Of a stretch of 64,000 bases of DNA, positions 27,074-34,542 are shown in pieces; the stretch's first letter is position 1; the number at the start of each line of letters is the position of its first letter. Below the pieces are notes generated by a model. That model did not search any database and was not told the DNA's origin. It saw nothing but the letters and a program-made list of their open reading frames with translations. The translations under genes were made by a program, and so were the position numbers. Origin of the DNA: an uncultured Saprospiraceae bacterium (GTDB lineage: Bacteria > Bacteroidota > Bacteroidia > Chitinophagales > Saprospiraceae); contig CALKJD010000034.1 in NCBI GenBank assembly GCA_937995755.1, positions 37,574 to 101,573 on the forward strand. The letters run 5' to 3'.

Positions 27074-27820
27074 ATGGAAATACTAAAAGATAAAGTAGCC
27101 CTCATTACAGGAGGATCAAGAGGAATCGGAGAGGCAATCGTAAGGCAATTCGCCGAAATGGGGTGCGATGTCGCATTTACATATAGATCATCAGGTGAAA
27201 GTGCAGAGAAGATAGCTAGCGAAGCATCGGCAGGCGGACGCAAAGTGAAAGCATACCAATCAGATGCAGCTAACTTTGATCAAGCTGGAGAACTAGTAAA
27301 GTCAGTTATCGAAGACTTTGGCAAGATAGATATCCTTATTAATAATGCAGGGATCACTAAAGATAATCTCATGCTGCGTATGGGTGAAGACCAATGGGAT
27401 CAAGTCATCGAAGTGAATCTTAAATCTGTATTCAATCTTACTAAGCATACGCTACGTCACATGTTAAAGGCTAGATCAGGATCGATTATCAATATGAGCT
27501 CAGTTGTAGGGGTATTTGGTAATGCAGGCCAGGCTAATTATGCAGCTTCTAAAGCAGGTATCATCGGATTTACTAAGTCTATCGCTAAAGAAGTCGGATC
27601 TAGAGGAATTAGATGTAATGCTATCGCTCCAGGTTTTATAGAGACTGATATGACAGGTGAACTTTCAGAAGAGGTAATCAAAGGATATATTGATAACATT
27701 CCGCTAAAGAGACTCGGAAGTGGTAAGGACATAGCTAATGCTTGTGCATTCCTTGGGTCAGATATGGGGAGCTACATTTCTGGTCAGACTTTAAGTGTTT
27801 GTGGTGCGTTGAATACATAA
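27074..27820 (+). CDS. fabG: 3-oxoacyl-[ACP] reductase FabG
   Basis: Short-chain dehydrogenase of 248 residues that reduces 3-oxoacyl-ACP with NADPH in fatty-acid synthesis. Visible: TGGSRGIGEAI nucleotide-binding motif, NNAG (residues ~89-92), catalytic serine in NMSSVVG, and the Y-x3-K pair in ANYAASKAG, followed by NAIAPGFIETDMT, all characteristic of FabG. It is not next to acpP or fabD/fabF, so it may be one of several paralogues. Preceded by a near-ideal promoter. Confidence 0.92.
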   Translation: MEILKDKVALITGGSRGIGEAIVRQFAEMGCDVAFTYRSSGESAEKIASEASAGGRKVKAYQSDAANFDQAGELVKSVIEDFGKIDILINNAGITKDNLMLRMGEDQWDQVIEVNLKSVFNLTKHTLRHMLKARSGSIINMSSVVGVFGNAGQANYAASKAGIIGFTKSIAKEVGSRGIRCNAIAPGFIETDMTGELSEEVIKGYIDNIPLKRLGSGKDIANACAFLGSDMGSYISGQTLSVCGALNT

Positions 27821-27899
27821 TGACATAATTTCTATAGTTATAATTAAGAGTTTAAGCTTTTTGTGTCAAATACATGATTAATCCGAAAGAAGGAAGACT

Positions 27900-29138
27900 A
27901 TGAAAATATTTTGGACATTCTTATTGGGTCTTATGTTGCTAACAAGTTGTAATAATAAGATCCAATCACTTCGGATCAATAATCTAGCACAAGCTAGCGA
28001 TGATATAGCGACGTTAGACTTGCCTAAAGGCTATGAAGCTTCTTGTCGTGAGCCTCTTAATTATGCGCCTAATCTAGAGTATCCATTAGAATTCTATAAA
28101 CAGCAAGTACGTATCAATGTGCATTACATGGATGCTGAAAAGGGGAAATATAATTTCGATCGAGCAGAAGGCGAATTGTATTTTGATCAGATGATGGAAA
28201 ATGCCATTATGCGTCTAGAAGTGAATGAAAAGATGCGACTTCCTGAAGGAAATGAAACTCCTGTACTTCCGGCTAATTATACCTATGTACTTAGAGATAT
28301 GGATACTGATATAGGTCGAAGTCCTTATGCTTTTCATAAAGATGATGATCTATTTTGGTTTCTTAGTAAAGGGAAAAATCGGAATAATAGTAGAAAAGAG
28401 GTCTTGACCAAGTATCAGCAGGATGAAGGGTCAGTACTTAATGTCTTTATACAGCCAACTCATCCAGATAGTGTAGCGAGCAAAACTTACACTGCAGATA
28501 TCACAGGGATAGCAATGGGTACATATGTAAAGATAGCCGGAGTGTATGAACTTGGATTGCCAGCTTGGCAACATGCCACTAATCTTAATCATGAGATCGC
28601 CCATGTACTTGGTCTAAGCCACTCTTGGTATCGTAATGATGGATGCGATGATACACCGCCTAATAGTAACTGTTGGAGATCTACAGGTAGGCCTCCGTGT
28701 GAAGGGCTTACTAGTAATAATATGATGGATTATAACTCTAGTCAGATGGCACTTACACCATGCCAGATTGGTAAGATGCATCGTAATATGCATAAGCTAG
28801 GCTCCAAACAACGAAAATTGTTAGTGCCGCAATGGTGCGAGTCCGATGATTCCCAATCTATCGTAATTGATAGTGATAGACAATGGCTCGGAGCTAAAGA
28901 TTTAAAAAATGATGTTATTGTGAAAAGTGGAAACAGCTTGGAAATACACTGCAGAGTATCAATGGCTATAGGACGAAAAATAATTGTTGAACCTGGAGCT
29001 ACACTAAGGCTTTTTAATGCTCAATTGCATAACGATTGTGGCGATACATGGAAAGGGATAGACCTACAATCCACTAAGAAGCGTAGAGGCAAAATAGAAA
29101 TGTTTGGGAATTGTAGTATCGATAATGTAGAGGAGTAA
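27900..29138 (+). CDS. M43-like zinc metalloprotease lipoprotein
   Basis: Predicted secreted metzincin of 412 residues. The signal peptide has lipobox LLTSC (Cys17). The zinc site HEIAHVLGLSH (231-241) has the full HExxHxxGxxH pattern, and NNMMDY downstream provides the Met-turn, as in pappalysin/cytophagalysin (M43) proteases. Cysteines around the site (GCDDTPPNSNCW, PPCEG) match that family's disulfide-rich loop. The last ~90 residues form a repetitive beta segment (IIVEPGATLRLFNAQLH) often seen as an accessory domain. No type IX C-terminal signal, so lipid anchoring is likely. Confidence 0.88.
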   Translation: MKIFWTFLLGLMLLTSCNNKIQSLRINNLAQASDDIATLDLPKGYEASCREPLNYAPNLEYPLEFYKQQVRINVHYMDAEKGKYNFDRAEGELYFDQMMENAIMRLEVNEKMRLPEGNETPVLPANYTYVLRDMDTDIGRSPYAFHKDDDLFWFLSKGKNRNNSRKEVLTKYQQDEGSVLNVFIQPTHPDSVASKTYTADITGIAMGTYVKIAGVYELGLPAWQHATNLNHEIAHVLGLSHSWYRNDGCDDTPPNSNCWRSTGRPPCEGLTSNNMMDYNSSQMALTPCQIGKMHRNMHKLGSKQRKLLVPQWCESDDSQSIVIDSDRQWLGAKDLKNDVIVKSGNSLEIHCRVSMAIGRKIIVEPGATLRLFNAQLHNDCGDTWKGIDLQSTKKRRGKIEMFGNCSIDNVEE

Positions 29139-29161
29139 TTATTCACATTAAGGATCTCAGT

Positions 29162-29830
29162 CTATTTATAATACGTGATTACTTCATTCGCACTTTTGCG
29201 CTCTAGTACTGGTACCACTGCATCATCAGTCGGATATCCTACAGGTAATAGCAAGAAAGGTCTTTCATTGTCAGGTCGCTCTAGTATCTTTTGAAGGAAA
29301 TTCATTGGGCTAGGCGTATGTGTCAATGTGACTAGTCCTGCGTTATGAATTGCCGATATCAGCATTCCTGCTGCAATACCTACAGATTCATTGACGTAGT
29401 AATTTTTCTTTCTCGCCTCACCATCATAATCAAATGCTTTCTTGAATATGATAATCAACCATGGAGATACAGTCAAAAACTCTTTATTCCAGTCCGTACC
29501 AAATGGCTTAAGGTCTTCTATCCACTCTTCGGACATACGACCATTGTAACTTTTATACTCCTCTTCTTCAGCCGCTGTTCGTATCGCAGCTTTTATTTCA
29601 GGGTTGGATACAGCACAGAATGTCCAAGGTTGCTTATGCGCGCCAGATGGCGCAGTAGATGCGGTCATGATGAGATTCTCTATCACTTCCTCCGGTACAG
29701 GTTGATCAGAAAAAAATCGAATAGATCTTCTTTTATCCATATATTTTCGAAAATCAGCACTGCGCTGAGCCGACTCATCAGCAGTAAGTCGCTGTGCGGT
29801 ATATGATACGAAATTTTCACTATGTGCCAT
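29162..29830 (-). CDS. Nitroreductase-fold flavoprotein, iodotyrosine-deiodinase-like
   Basis: FMN protein of 222 residues in the nitroreductase superfamily. RRSIRFFSDQPVP and PSGAHKQPWTF are the FMN-binding segments. The lid segment EEEEYKSYNGRMSEEWIEDL followed by DWNKEFL resembles iodotyrosine deiodinase, where a Glu, a Tyr and a Lys hold the halotyrosine zwitterion; all three residue types appear in order, with one extra residue in the lid. I infer reductive dehalogenation of halotyrosines as the likely chemistry. Probably co-transcribed with the SDR gene 55 bases upstream. Confidence 0.82.
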   Translation of the reverse strand: MAHSENFVSYTAQRLTADESAQRSADFRKYMDKRRSIRFFSDQPVPEEVIENLIMTASTAPSGAHKQPWTFCAVSNPEIKAAIRTAAEEEEYKSYNGRMSEEWIEDLKPFGTDWNKEFLTVSPWLIIIFKKAFDYDGEARKKNYYVNESVGIAAGMLISAIHNAGLVTLTHTPSPMNFLQKILERPDNERPFLLLPVGYPTDDAVVPVLERKSANEVITYYK

Positions 29831-29885
29831 CTCTATGCTTTCTGCTTGTATTCTTTTAATGTTATTTCAGCTAATGATTGTTTGG

Positions 29886-30584
29886 TTATAGATCACCTAA
29901 TTGTGGTCTGAGTACTATCTCTTCCACTACTGCACTTGGACTCATTTGTAATGCTGCCCATGTGGCGATAGCTATATCTTCTGCTTCCATTAATCTTTCT
30001 CGAGGTAAGTCTACGCCTGCCCAACTGTTAGACCATGTTGCTCCAGGTAATATAGAGGTGACTTTGATTCCCTTATCCTTTAGTTCTTCTCTTAATACTT
30101 TAGAAAATCCAAGCAATGCAAATTTTGAAATACTATAAGATCCACCATTAGGATAGGCTATTTTACTCGCTATCGAACACATATTGAATATATGGCCATG
30201 CCCTTGATTTACCATTCCTGGAAGAAGAGCCCGTGTTAAGTAATATGCACTATATAGATTGGTATTGATCATTTGCTCTAATGCTCCATCTTCTTCTTCG
30301 GCTAGAGCTCCAGGGATAAACAAACCCGCATTGTTGATTAATATATCTACCTGTTCTACCTCTTTTAATACACTGATAGCGAACTGCTGTACTTCGGCTT
30401 TCTTTGACATATCAACTACAGCTGTGAATACTTTCGAATTGTTGTTTTCTTCGATTGTAGATTTCATCTCTCGTAGATCGCTTTCATTTCGAGAGCAGAC
30501 GAACAAATTGATTCCTTTCGAAGCCAGTAAGTCTGCGATGGCTCTTCCTATTCCTTTTGTTCCTCCTGTGATTACTGCGTTCAT
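29886..30584 (-). CDS. Short-chain dehydrogenase/reductase
   Basis: Classical SDR of 232 residues: TGGTKGIGRAI nucleotide site, NNAG, catalytic serine in NMCSIAS, Y-x3-K in GSYSISKFAL and ILPGATWSNSW after the active site. An SDR close to sepiapterin-reductase or 3-oxoacyl-reductase relatives, with unknown substrate. It appears to lead a two-gene minus-strand operon with the deiodinase-like flavoprotein. It lacks the MT pair after PG that most FabG proteins have, so I do not call it FabG. Confidence 0.85.
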   Translation of the reverse strand: MNAVITGGTKGIGRAIADLLASKGINLFVCSRNESDLREMKSTIEENNNSKVFTAVVDMSKKAEVQQFAISVLKEVEQVDILINNAGLFIPGALAEEEDGALEQMINTNLYSAYYLTRALLPGMVNQGHGHIFNMCSIASKIAYPNGGSYSISKFALLGFSKVLREELKDKGIKVTSILPGATWSNSWAGVDLPRERLMEAEDIAIATWAALQMSPSAVVEEIVLRPQLGDL

Positions 30585-30770
30585 GTTTTTCTATTTTAAG
30601 ATGCTAATGTAGCGAGTTTGAAAAGATATTATAGGTTCTAAAGCTCGAGATGTCTTCGATTGCAGTATTACTGAATTAAGTTTATATCATTTTGTTGGTG
30701 ATGATTTCGACAAATAATACTAGAAATCAATAACGTTCTCGATGATGATTAAATGCTTTACATAAAAAAC

Positions 30771-30778
30771 TATCTTTG
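30771..30778 (+). promoter_or_regulatory. Bacteroidota -7 promoter element (TATCTTTG) for mlaE-mlaF
   Basis: Exact TAnnTTTG match 42 bases before the mlaE start. The -33 half is poor. Confidence 0.5.
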
Positions 30779-30820
30779 CGCTTTAATGGTTTTTAACAAC
30801 CTAGTTAGTGTAATTAAGAT

Positions 30821-31567
30821 ATGAAACTCAGTTATTTAGCAGATTTAGGGAAATTCGTGTTGTGGCAGAAGGAAGTCTTCCGTAAGCCAGAGAACTGGGG
30901 TATGTATTATAAGGAGCTCATTCGACAAATGTATGATATCGGTATAGGATCTCTACCGATCGTTTTGTTGATAGCAATATTCTTAGGTGCCGTGACTGTT
31001 GTACAGTTCTATTATCAGATGGAAGGCACTCTGATTCCACCATATTATATTGGATACATCGTAAGGGATATGATGATCATTGAGCTTGCACCTATGGTTA
31101 CATGTCTGGTACTGGCAGGTAATGTTGGATCGACAATGGCTGCTGAGATTGGTGGTATGCGACAGAAAGAACATATTGATGCCATGGAAATCATGGGACT
31201 TAATACTTCTAGTTATTTAGTGATGCCAAAGCTAATAGCAGCAGCATATGTGGTGCCGATACTTGTGTGTGTAGCAGCAGTCGTTGGTATTACTGGAGGT
31301 TATTTAGCTAGTGTGCCTTCCGGTTTGTTTACCCAAGCCGAGTATGTGCAGGGATTAAGAGCATTTTTTATTCCGTATAATGTGGTGATGATGTTAGTGA
31401 AGTCAGTGACATTTGCATTGATTCTAGTATCAGTATCCTGTTTTCAGGGGTATTTTGTAAAAGGTGGTAGTATCGAATTAGGAGCAGCCAGTACTAGAGC
31501 TGTGGTATTTGGTGATATTATGATATTACTAGCAGATTATTTCATTGCAGTAGTACTTACAACCTAG
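30821..31567 (+). CDS. mlaE: MlaE-family ABC permease
   Basis: Inner-membrane permease of 248 residues from the Mla/MCE lipid-transport system, which moves phospholipids between the membranes. Recognised by the MlaE core: an N-terminal interfacial helix (WGMYYKELIRQMYDIGIGSLPIVLL), the conserved EIGGMRQKEHIDAMEIMG segment that contacts the ATPase, and four later hydrophobic helices. Followed after 4 bases by the ATPase gene. No MlaD-like MCE gene follows, so the substrate-binding partner must be encoded elsewhere. Confidence 0.92.
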   Translation: MKLSYLADLGKFVLWQKEVFRKPENWGMYYKELIRQMYDIGIGSLPIVLLIAIFLGAVTVVQFYYQMEGTLIPPYYIGYIVRDMMIIELAPMVTCLVLAGNVGSTMAAEIGGMRQKEHIDAMEIMGLNTSSYLVMPKLIAAAYVVPILVCVAAVVGITGGYLASVPSGLFTQAEYVQGLRAFFIPYNVVMMLVKSVTFALILVSVSCFQGYFVKGGSIELGAASTRAVVFGDIMILLADYFIAVVLTT

Positions 31568-31571
31568 AGTT

Positions 31572-32357
31572 ATGATTAGAGCAGAAGGCATATTCAAACA
31601 ATTTGGAGACCAGGAAGTACTCAAGGGCATTGATTTTACTTTCGAAGCAGGCAAGACCAATCTGATTATAGGTCGAAGTGGAGCAGGAAAAACTGTTCTG
31701 TTAAAGATTTTGGTGGGTTTATTTGCACCTACCCGCGGTCGAGTATGGTTTAATAATATTGACTATACCAATCTAGACAAGAAAGGAATATTGGCGATTC
31801 GTAAAGAGGTAGGGATGCTATTTCAAGGAAATGCGCTGTTTGATTCTATGACGATTGAGGAGAATATCCGCTTCCCTATGGATATGTTTACGCCTATGAC
31901 TGCCAAAGAGAAGTTAATGCGTGTAGACGAAGTGCTCGAGCGTGTAAGCTTAGGTGGGGTTAATCCTAAGTATCCATCTGAAATCAGTGGTGGAATGCAG
32001 AAAAGAGTAGGAATAGCACGAGCTATAGTACTAAAGCCTAAGTATCTATTTTGTGATGAACCCAACTCTGGATTAGATCCTAAAACATCTATTACGATAG
32101 ATGAATTGATTAGTGATATTACAAATGAAGAGAAGATCACTACTATAATCAATACACATGATATGAATTCAGTGATGGAGATTGGTGAGAACATATGCCT
32201 TCTTAAGCAAGGGAAACTGGCATGGAAAGGAAATAAGGACCAAGTATTAAATACAGATAACGAAGAATTGGAGGCATTTATATTTGCTTCACCTTTCCTC
32301 AAAAAACTTGTAGAAGCGGCTAAAAAGAATGGTGCAACCAGCTTAGAAAATCTTTAG
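31572..32357 (+). CDS. mlaF: MlaF-family ABC ATPase
   Basis: ATPase partner of MlaE, 261 residues. Walker A GRSGAGKT, Q-loop in GMLFQGNALFDSMT, signature ISGGMQKRVGIARAI, Walker B YLFCDEPNSGLDP and the H-loop histidine in NTHDMNS are all intact. The GMQKR variant of the signature is typical of MlaF/MCE-type ATPases. It provides the energy for lipid transfer across the inner membrane. Translationally linked to mlaE by a 4-base gap. The tRNA-Leu transcription unit begins a few bases past its stop. Confidence 0.93.
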   Translation: MIRAEGIFKQFGDQEVLKGIDFTFEAGKTNLIIGRSGAGKTVLLKILVGLFAPTRGRVWFNNIDYTNLDKKGILAIRKEVGMLFQGNALFDSMTIEENIRFPMDMFTPMTAKEKLMRVDEVLERVSLGGVNPKYPSEISGGMQKRVGIARAIVLKPKYLFCDEPNSGLDPKTSITIDELISDITNEEKITTIINTHDMNSVMEIGENICLLKQGKLAWKGNKDQVLNTDNEELEAFIFASPFLKKLVEAAKKNGATSLENL

Positions 32358-32368
32358 GCTAGACATAG

Positions 32369-32397
32369 TTGATATTTAAAATAATTTACAATCTTTG
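32369..32397 (+). promoter_or_regulatory. Probable promoter of tRNA-Leu
   Basis: TTG at 32369-32371, an 18-base spacer and AATCTTTG at 32390-32397, a one-mismatch fit to TAnnTTTG. It would start a transcript about 105 bases before the tRNA, through the two hairpins of locus F. Confidence 0.45.
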
Positions 32398-32400
32398 CAA

Positions 32401-32501
32401 GCGCTTTCAGAAGGAAAGCGAGAACGAAGGTGGAATACTAAGAAACAAGCTGATTGAAAGTATTCTGCAAATCATACCAAGCGCTTTAAAAAGGAAAGCG
32501 C
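32401..32501 (+). repeat. Pair of related hairpins in the tRNA leader, locus F (period 80)
   Basis: Two hairpins 80 bases apart, both opening with CAAGCGCTTT. The first pairs CGCTTTC with GAAAGCG around agaag. The second pairs GCGCTTT with AAAGCGC around a 7-base A/G loop. They share the T-rich arm, A/G loop and A-rich arm design of the other repeat loci, and lie directly upstream of tRNA-Leu. Confidence 0.65.
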
Positions 32502-32510
32502 GATACCCAA

Positions 32511-32593
32511 GCCCGGGTGCTGAAATTGGTAGACAGGCATGTTTGAGGGACATGTGTACTACGTACGTGGGGGTTCGAGTCCCCCTCCGGGCA
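32511..32593 (+). tRNA. tRNA-Leu (anticodon GAG)
   Basis: 83-base class II tRNA. Acceptor GCCCGGG pairs with TCCGGGC (one G-T). The D arm contains TTGGTAGA, the anticodon stem CATGT/ACATG holds loop TTGAGGG (anticodon GAG), the long variable arm pairs GTAC with GTAC, and the T arm GGGGG-TTCGAGT-CCCCC is perfect. CCA is not encoded. Confidence 0.95.
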
Positions 32594-32657
32594 CAGCATT
32601 CAGATTTTATCTGACTATAAACCTTGTAAAGAAAGGTTTATCAAATTATATTGAAAG

Positions 32658-32684
32658 AGCTGGTCAATTTTGATCAGCTTTTTT
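32658..32684 (+). terminator. Intrinsic terminator of tRNA-Leu
   Basis: AGCTGGTCAA pairs with TTGATCAGCT (one G-T wobble) and is followed by six Ts, 65 bases after the tRNA. Confidence 0.85.
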
Positions 32685-32767
32685 AATCTCTCAGCTTTTG
32701 TTGCTCTTATAGTTTATATGCACATTGTACGTATAGCTGACATATAAACAAATTGTGATCATTGACC

Positions 32768-32798
32768 TTGCATTTTCACCATATATTATATATATTTG
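32768..32798 (+). promoter_or_regulatory. Orphan Bacteroidota promoter (TTG-N20-TATATTTG)
   Basis: TTG at 32768-32770 and a perfect TAnnTTTG at 32791-32798, 20 bases apart, with no ORF downstream on that strand. A second exact -7 box (TATGTTTG) lies at 32885-32892. Both point into the hairpin-rich region that follows. Confidence 0.5.
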
Positions 32799-32804
32799 AA
32801 TATG

Positions 32805-33185
32805 AAATGAGGCAAAAGTGAGCTTCAAATCGTTGATCGATAGTTGATTATAGATATTTCATACATTTATTTAAATTATTTATATATGTTTGAAACTTTT
32901 AAGTAAAAAAATCGTTTTTAACTATAGATGTTTGGATATGAAGGTATAAACCTTAGATTTGCGATCCAAATAGAATTATATCACTTAATGAAGTGATCTA
33001 TAAATAGAAATAAATACCAATGGCATGGTTTTAGTCTTAAGACTATCACCAAAGGCCAACAAAAAATAAAGAGAGGTTGACCTCGAATCAGCTTTTAATA
33101 GCAGACCTCTTTAAAGATGTAGTTTTCTTATTTTGAGACCTTAGTCGAAAGAGCCCAGGATTGACAGCAATCTTGGGCTTATTAA
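32805..33185 (+). ncRNA. Candidate structured non-coding RNA
   Basis: A gene-free region with consecutive stems on the plus strand: TTTGGAT/ATCCAAA enclosing AAGGT-ataa-ACCTT (about 32931-32978); ATCACTT-aatg-AAGTGAT (32980-32997); the 14-base palindrome TAGTCTTAAGACTA (33032-33045); TAAAGAG..GT with ACCTCTTTA (about 33067-33114); and a terminator-like stem AGCCCAGGAT/ATCTTGGGCT (33152-33179) followed by TTATTAATTT. It sits behind an orphan promoter. No known RNA family (tmRNA, RNase P, 4.5S) is recognisable. A stretch of unrelated palindromes is the alternative. Confidence 0.35.
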
Positions 33186-33524
33186 TTTCCGGCTTTCTCA
33201 AAAGAAAGCGGAAATGTCGAAATTCGCAATTCAGAATTTCGCAAAAGAGAGTTACTGAGAGAGTTCTCATAAAAAAAGAGAATTATCAAAAGAGCATTTC
33301 CGGCTTTCTCAAAAGAAAACGGAAATGTCGAAATTCGCAATTCAGAATTTCGCAAAAGGTACTTACTGAGAGAGTTCTCATAAAAAGGAGAATTGTCAAA
33401 AAGAGCAATTTCCGGCTTTCTCAAAAGAAAACGGAAATGTTGAAATTCGCAATTCAGAATTTCGCAAAAGAGAGTTACTGAGAGAGTTCTCATAAAAAGG
33501 AGAATTTTTAAAAGAGCAATTTCC
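33185..33524 (+). repeat. Tandem hairpin element, locus C (3 units plus stub, period 111-112)
   Basis: Units start at 33185, 33296 and 33408, with a terminal stub at 33519. Each has hairpin 1 (ATTTCC-g-GCTTTC pairing with GAAAGC-GGAAAT in unit 1; copies 2-3 carry GAAAAC), hairpin 2 (CGAAATTC/GAATTTCG around gcaattca) and hairpin 3 (AGTTCTC with GAGAATT). Hairpins 1 and 2 correspond to those of locus E. The three false ORFs called here follow the repeats. Confidence 0.8.
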
Positions 33525-33601
33525 TTTTCCCTCACCCCTTTATCCATCGTATTATATTAATCTTCCCATTTCGCCTACCCATTTTTTAGCTGAGCAGTCT
33601 A

Positions 33602-33642
33602 GAAAAAAACAAAAAAAGAGGCACCAACATAGTCAGTACCTC
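33602..33642 (-). terminator. Intrinsic terminator of the DUF937 gene
   Basis: On the minus strand GAGGTAC pairs with GTGCCTC (one G-T wobble) around an 11-base loop and runs into a long T-tract, about 24 bases past the stop at 33666. Confidence 0.75.
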
Positions 33643-33665
33643 ATATTTTATTGGTTTTCAGAAGA

Positions 33666-34283
33666 TTACTTCTTCATCATTTGCATTCCCATATTTAGCA
33701 GATCATCCATCATGCTGCCATCGCCATCTCTATCGAGTAGTTTTCCGAACATGTCACCAAGTCCACTGCCCTGAGATTGTTGTTGTTGCTGCTGCTGCTG
33801 TGCACCACCAAGAAGAACTTGAGCTAGACCTCCAAGATCAAACCCACTTGATTTTCTTGTTTGTCCTACTACACCCATTACTATTGGAGCAATAAGTTGC
33901 ATGAGTACACCAGATTTGAAGATGTTAAGTCCACTTGATTGCGTAATCAATTGAGCTGCTTCTAATTGCTGCTTACCTAAAAGATGGTTGATGATACCTT
34001 CACCATTCATAGTTTTTGGGTTGCTCACAGCACTTTGTCCAGATAATATTCCCATTAGATTTCCTAATATGCCTCCATCATGATCTTTTTCGATCGCACC
34101 ATATAGTCCAGACCCTTTGTCTTGGTTATTTGCACTTCTAGATATTGCATTCAATAGGAGTTCAGCTACATTGAAAGCGGCTTGCTTAACCTGATTAGGG
34201 TCTTGAGCACCTACTTGCCTTGATAATTGCATGATTACATCGTCTGATAGATGCTGCTGAACTTCGTTTAATAAATTTGACAT
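33666..34283 (-). CDS. DUF937 family protein with polyglutamine linker
   Basis: Cytoplasmic protein of 205 residues in the DUF937 family, relatives of YidB. The N-terminal helical domain contains the family's LSRQVGAQDPNQVKQAAFNVAELLLNAI pattern. Glycine- and leucine-rich segments follow (GGILGNLMGILSGQSA, GIINHLLGKQQ), then a run of eight glutamines before a C-terminal GLGDMFGKLLDRDGDGSMMDDLL segment that looks like a calcium-type DxDGDG loop. Function unknown. The CAA/CAG run could vary in length by replication slippage. It has its own terminator and is divergent from dnaE. Confidence 0.85.
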   Translation of the reverse strand: MSNLLNEVQQHLSDDVIMQLSRQVGAQDPNQVKQAAFNVAELLLNAISRSANNQDKGSGLYGAIEKDHDGGILGNLMGILSGQSAVSNPKTMNGEGIINHLLGKQQLEAAQLITQSSGLNIFKSGVLMQLIAPIVMGVVGQTRKSSGFDLGGLAQVLLGGAQQQQQQQQSQGSGLGDMFGKLLDRDGDGSMMDDLLNMGMQMMKK

Positions 34284-34499
34284 GTACTTTTAGTTGTTTG
34301 TTAGTTTAATAATATGATGGGGATATTGTTTTGTTTGAATATTGGTTACAAATGCCACTATGTCAAGGAATTGCAATATCTCTCTATAATTGTAAGAGTG
34401 AAATGACACGAATAGTTCCGATACATTGATTGAAATTGCGTTATACTAATTTTACATAATTGTAGCTATACAAGATCGTATTCTCGACAAGTAATTATC

Positions 34500-34507
34500 T
34501 ATATTTG
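34500..34507 (+). promoter_or_regulatory. Bacteroidota -7 promoter element (TATATTTG) for dnaE
   Basis: Exact TAnnTTTG match 35 bases before the dnaE ATG. The -33 half is not clear. Confidence 0.5.
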
Positions 34508-34542
34508 TCTACCTACCTATTTCAAGATATAAAGGACAACTT

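Noticed and set aside
29886-30584. SDR gene as a second fabG
   Set aside because: It lacks the PGFIETDMT-type segment and ACP-reductase context seen in the FabG at 27074, so only a general SDR call is supported.
32369-32614. 81-residue ORF
   Set aside because: It spans the tRNA-Leu gene and its leader.
33185-33524. Possible CRISPR array
   Set aside because: The units repeat along their entire 111-112 bases with no unique spacers, and no cas gene is nearby.
33088-33547. Repetitive ORFs of 60-121 residues
   Set aside because: They are translations of locus C hairpin repeats on both strands, with no start signals or conserved protein features.
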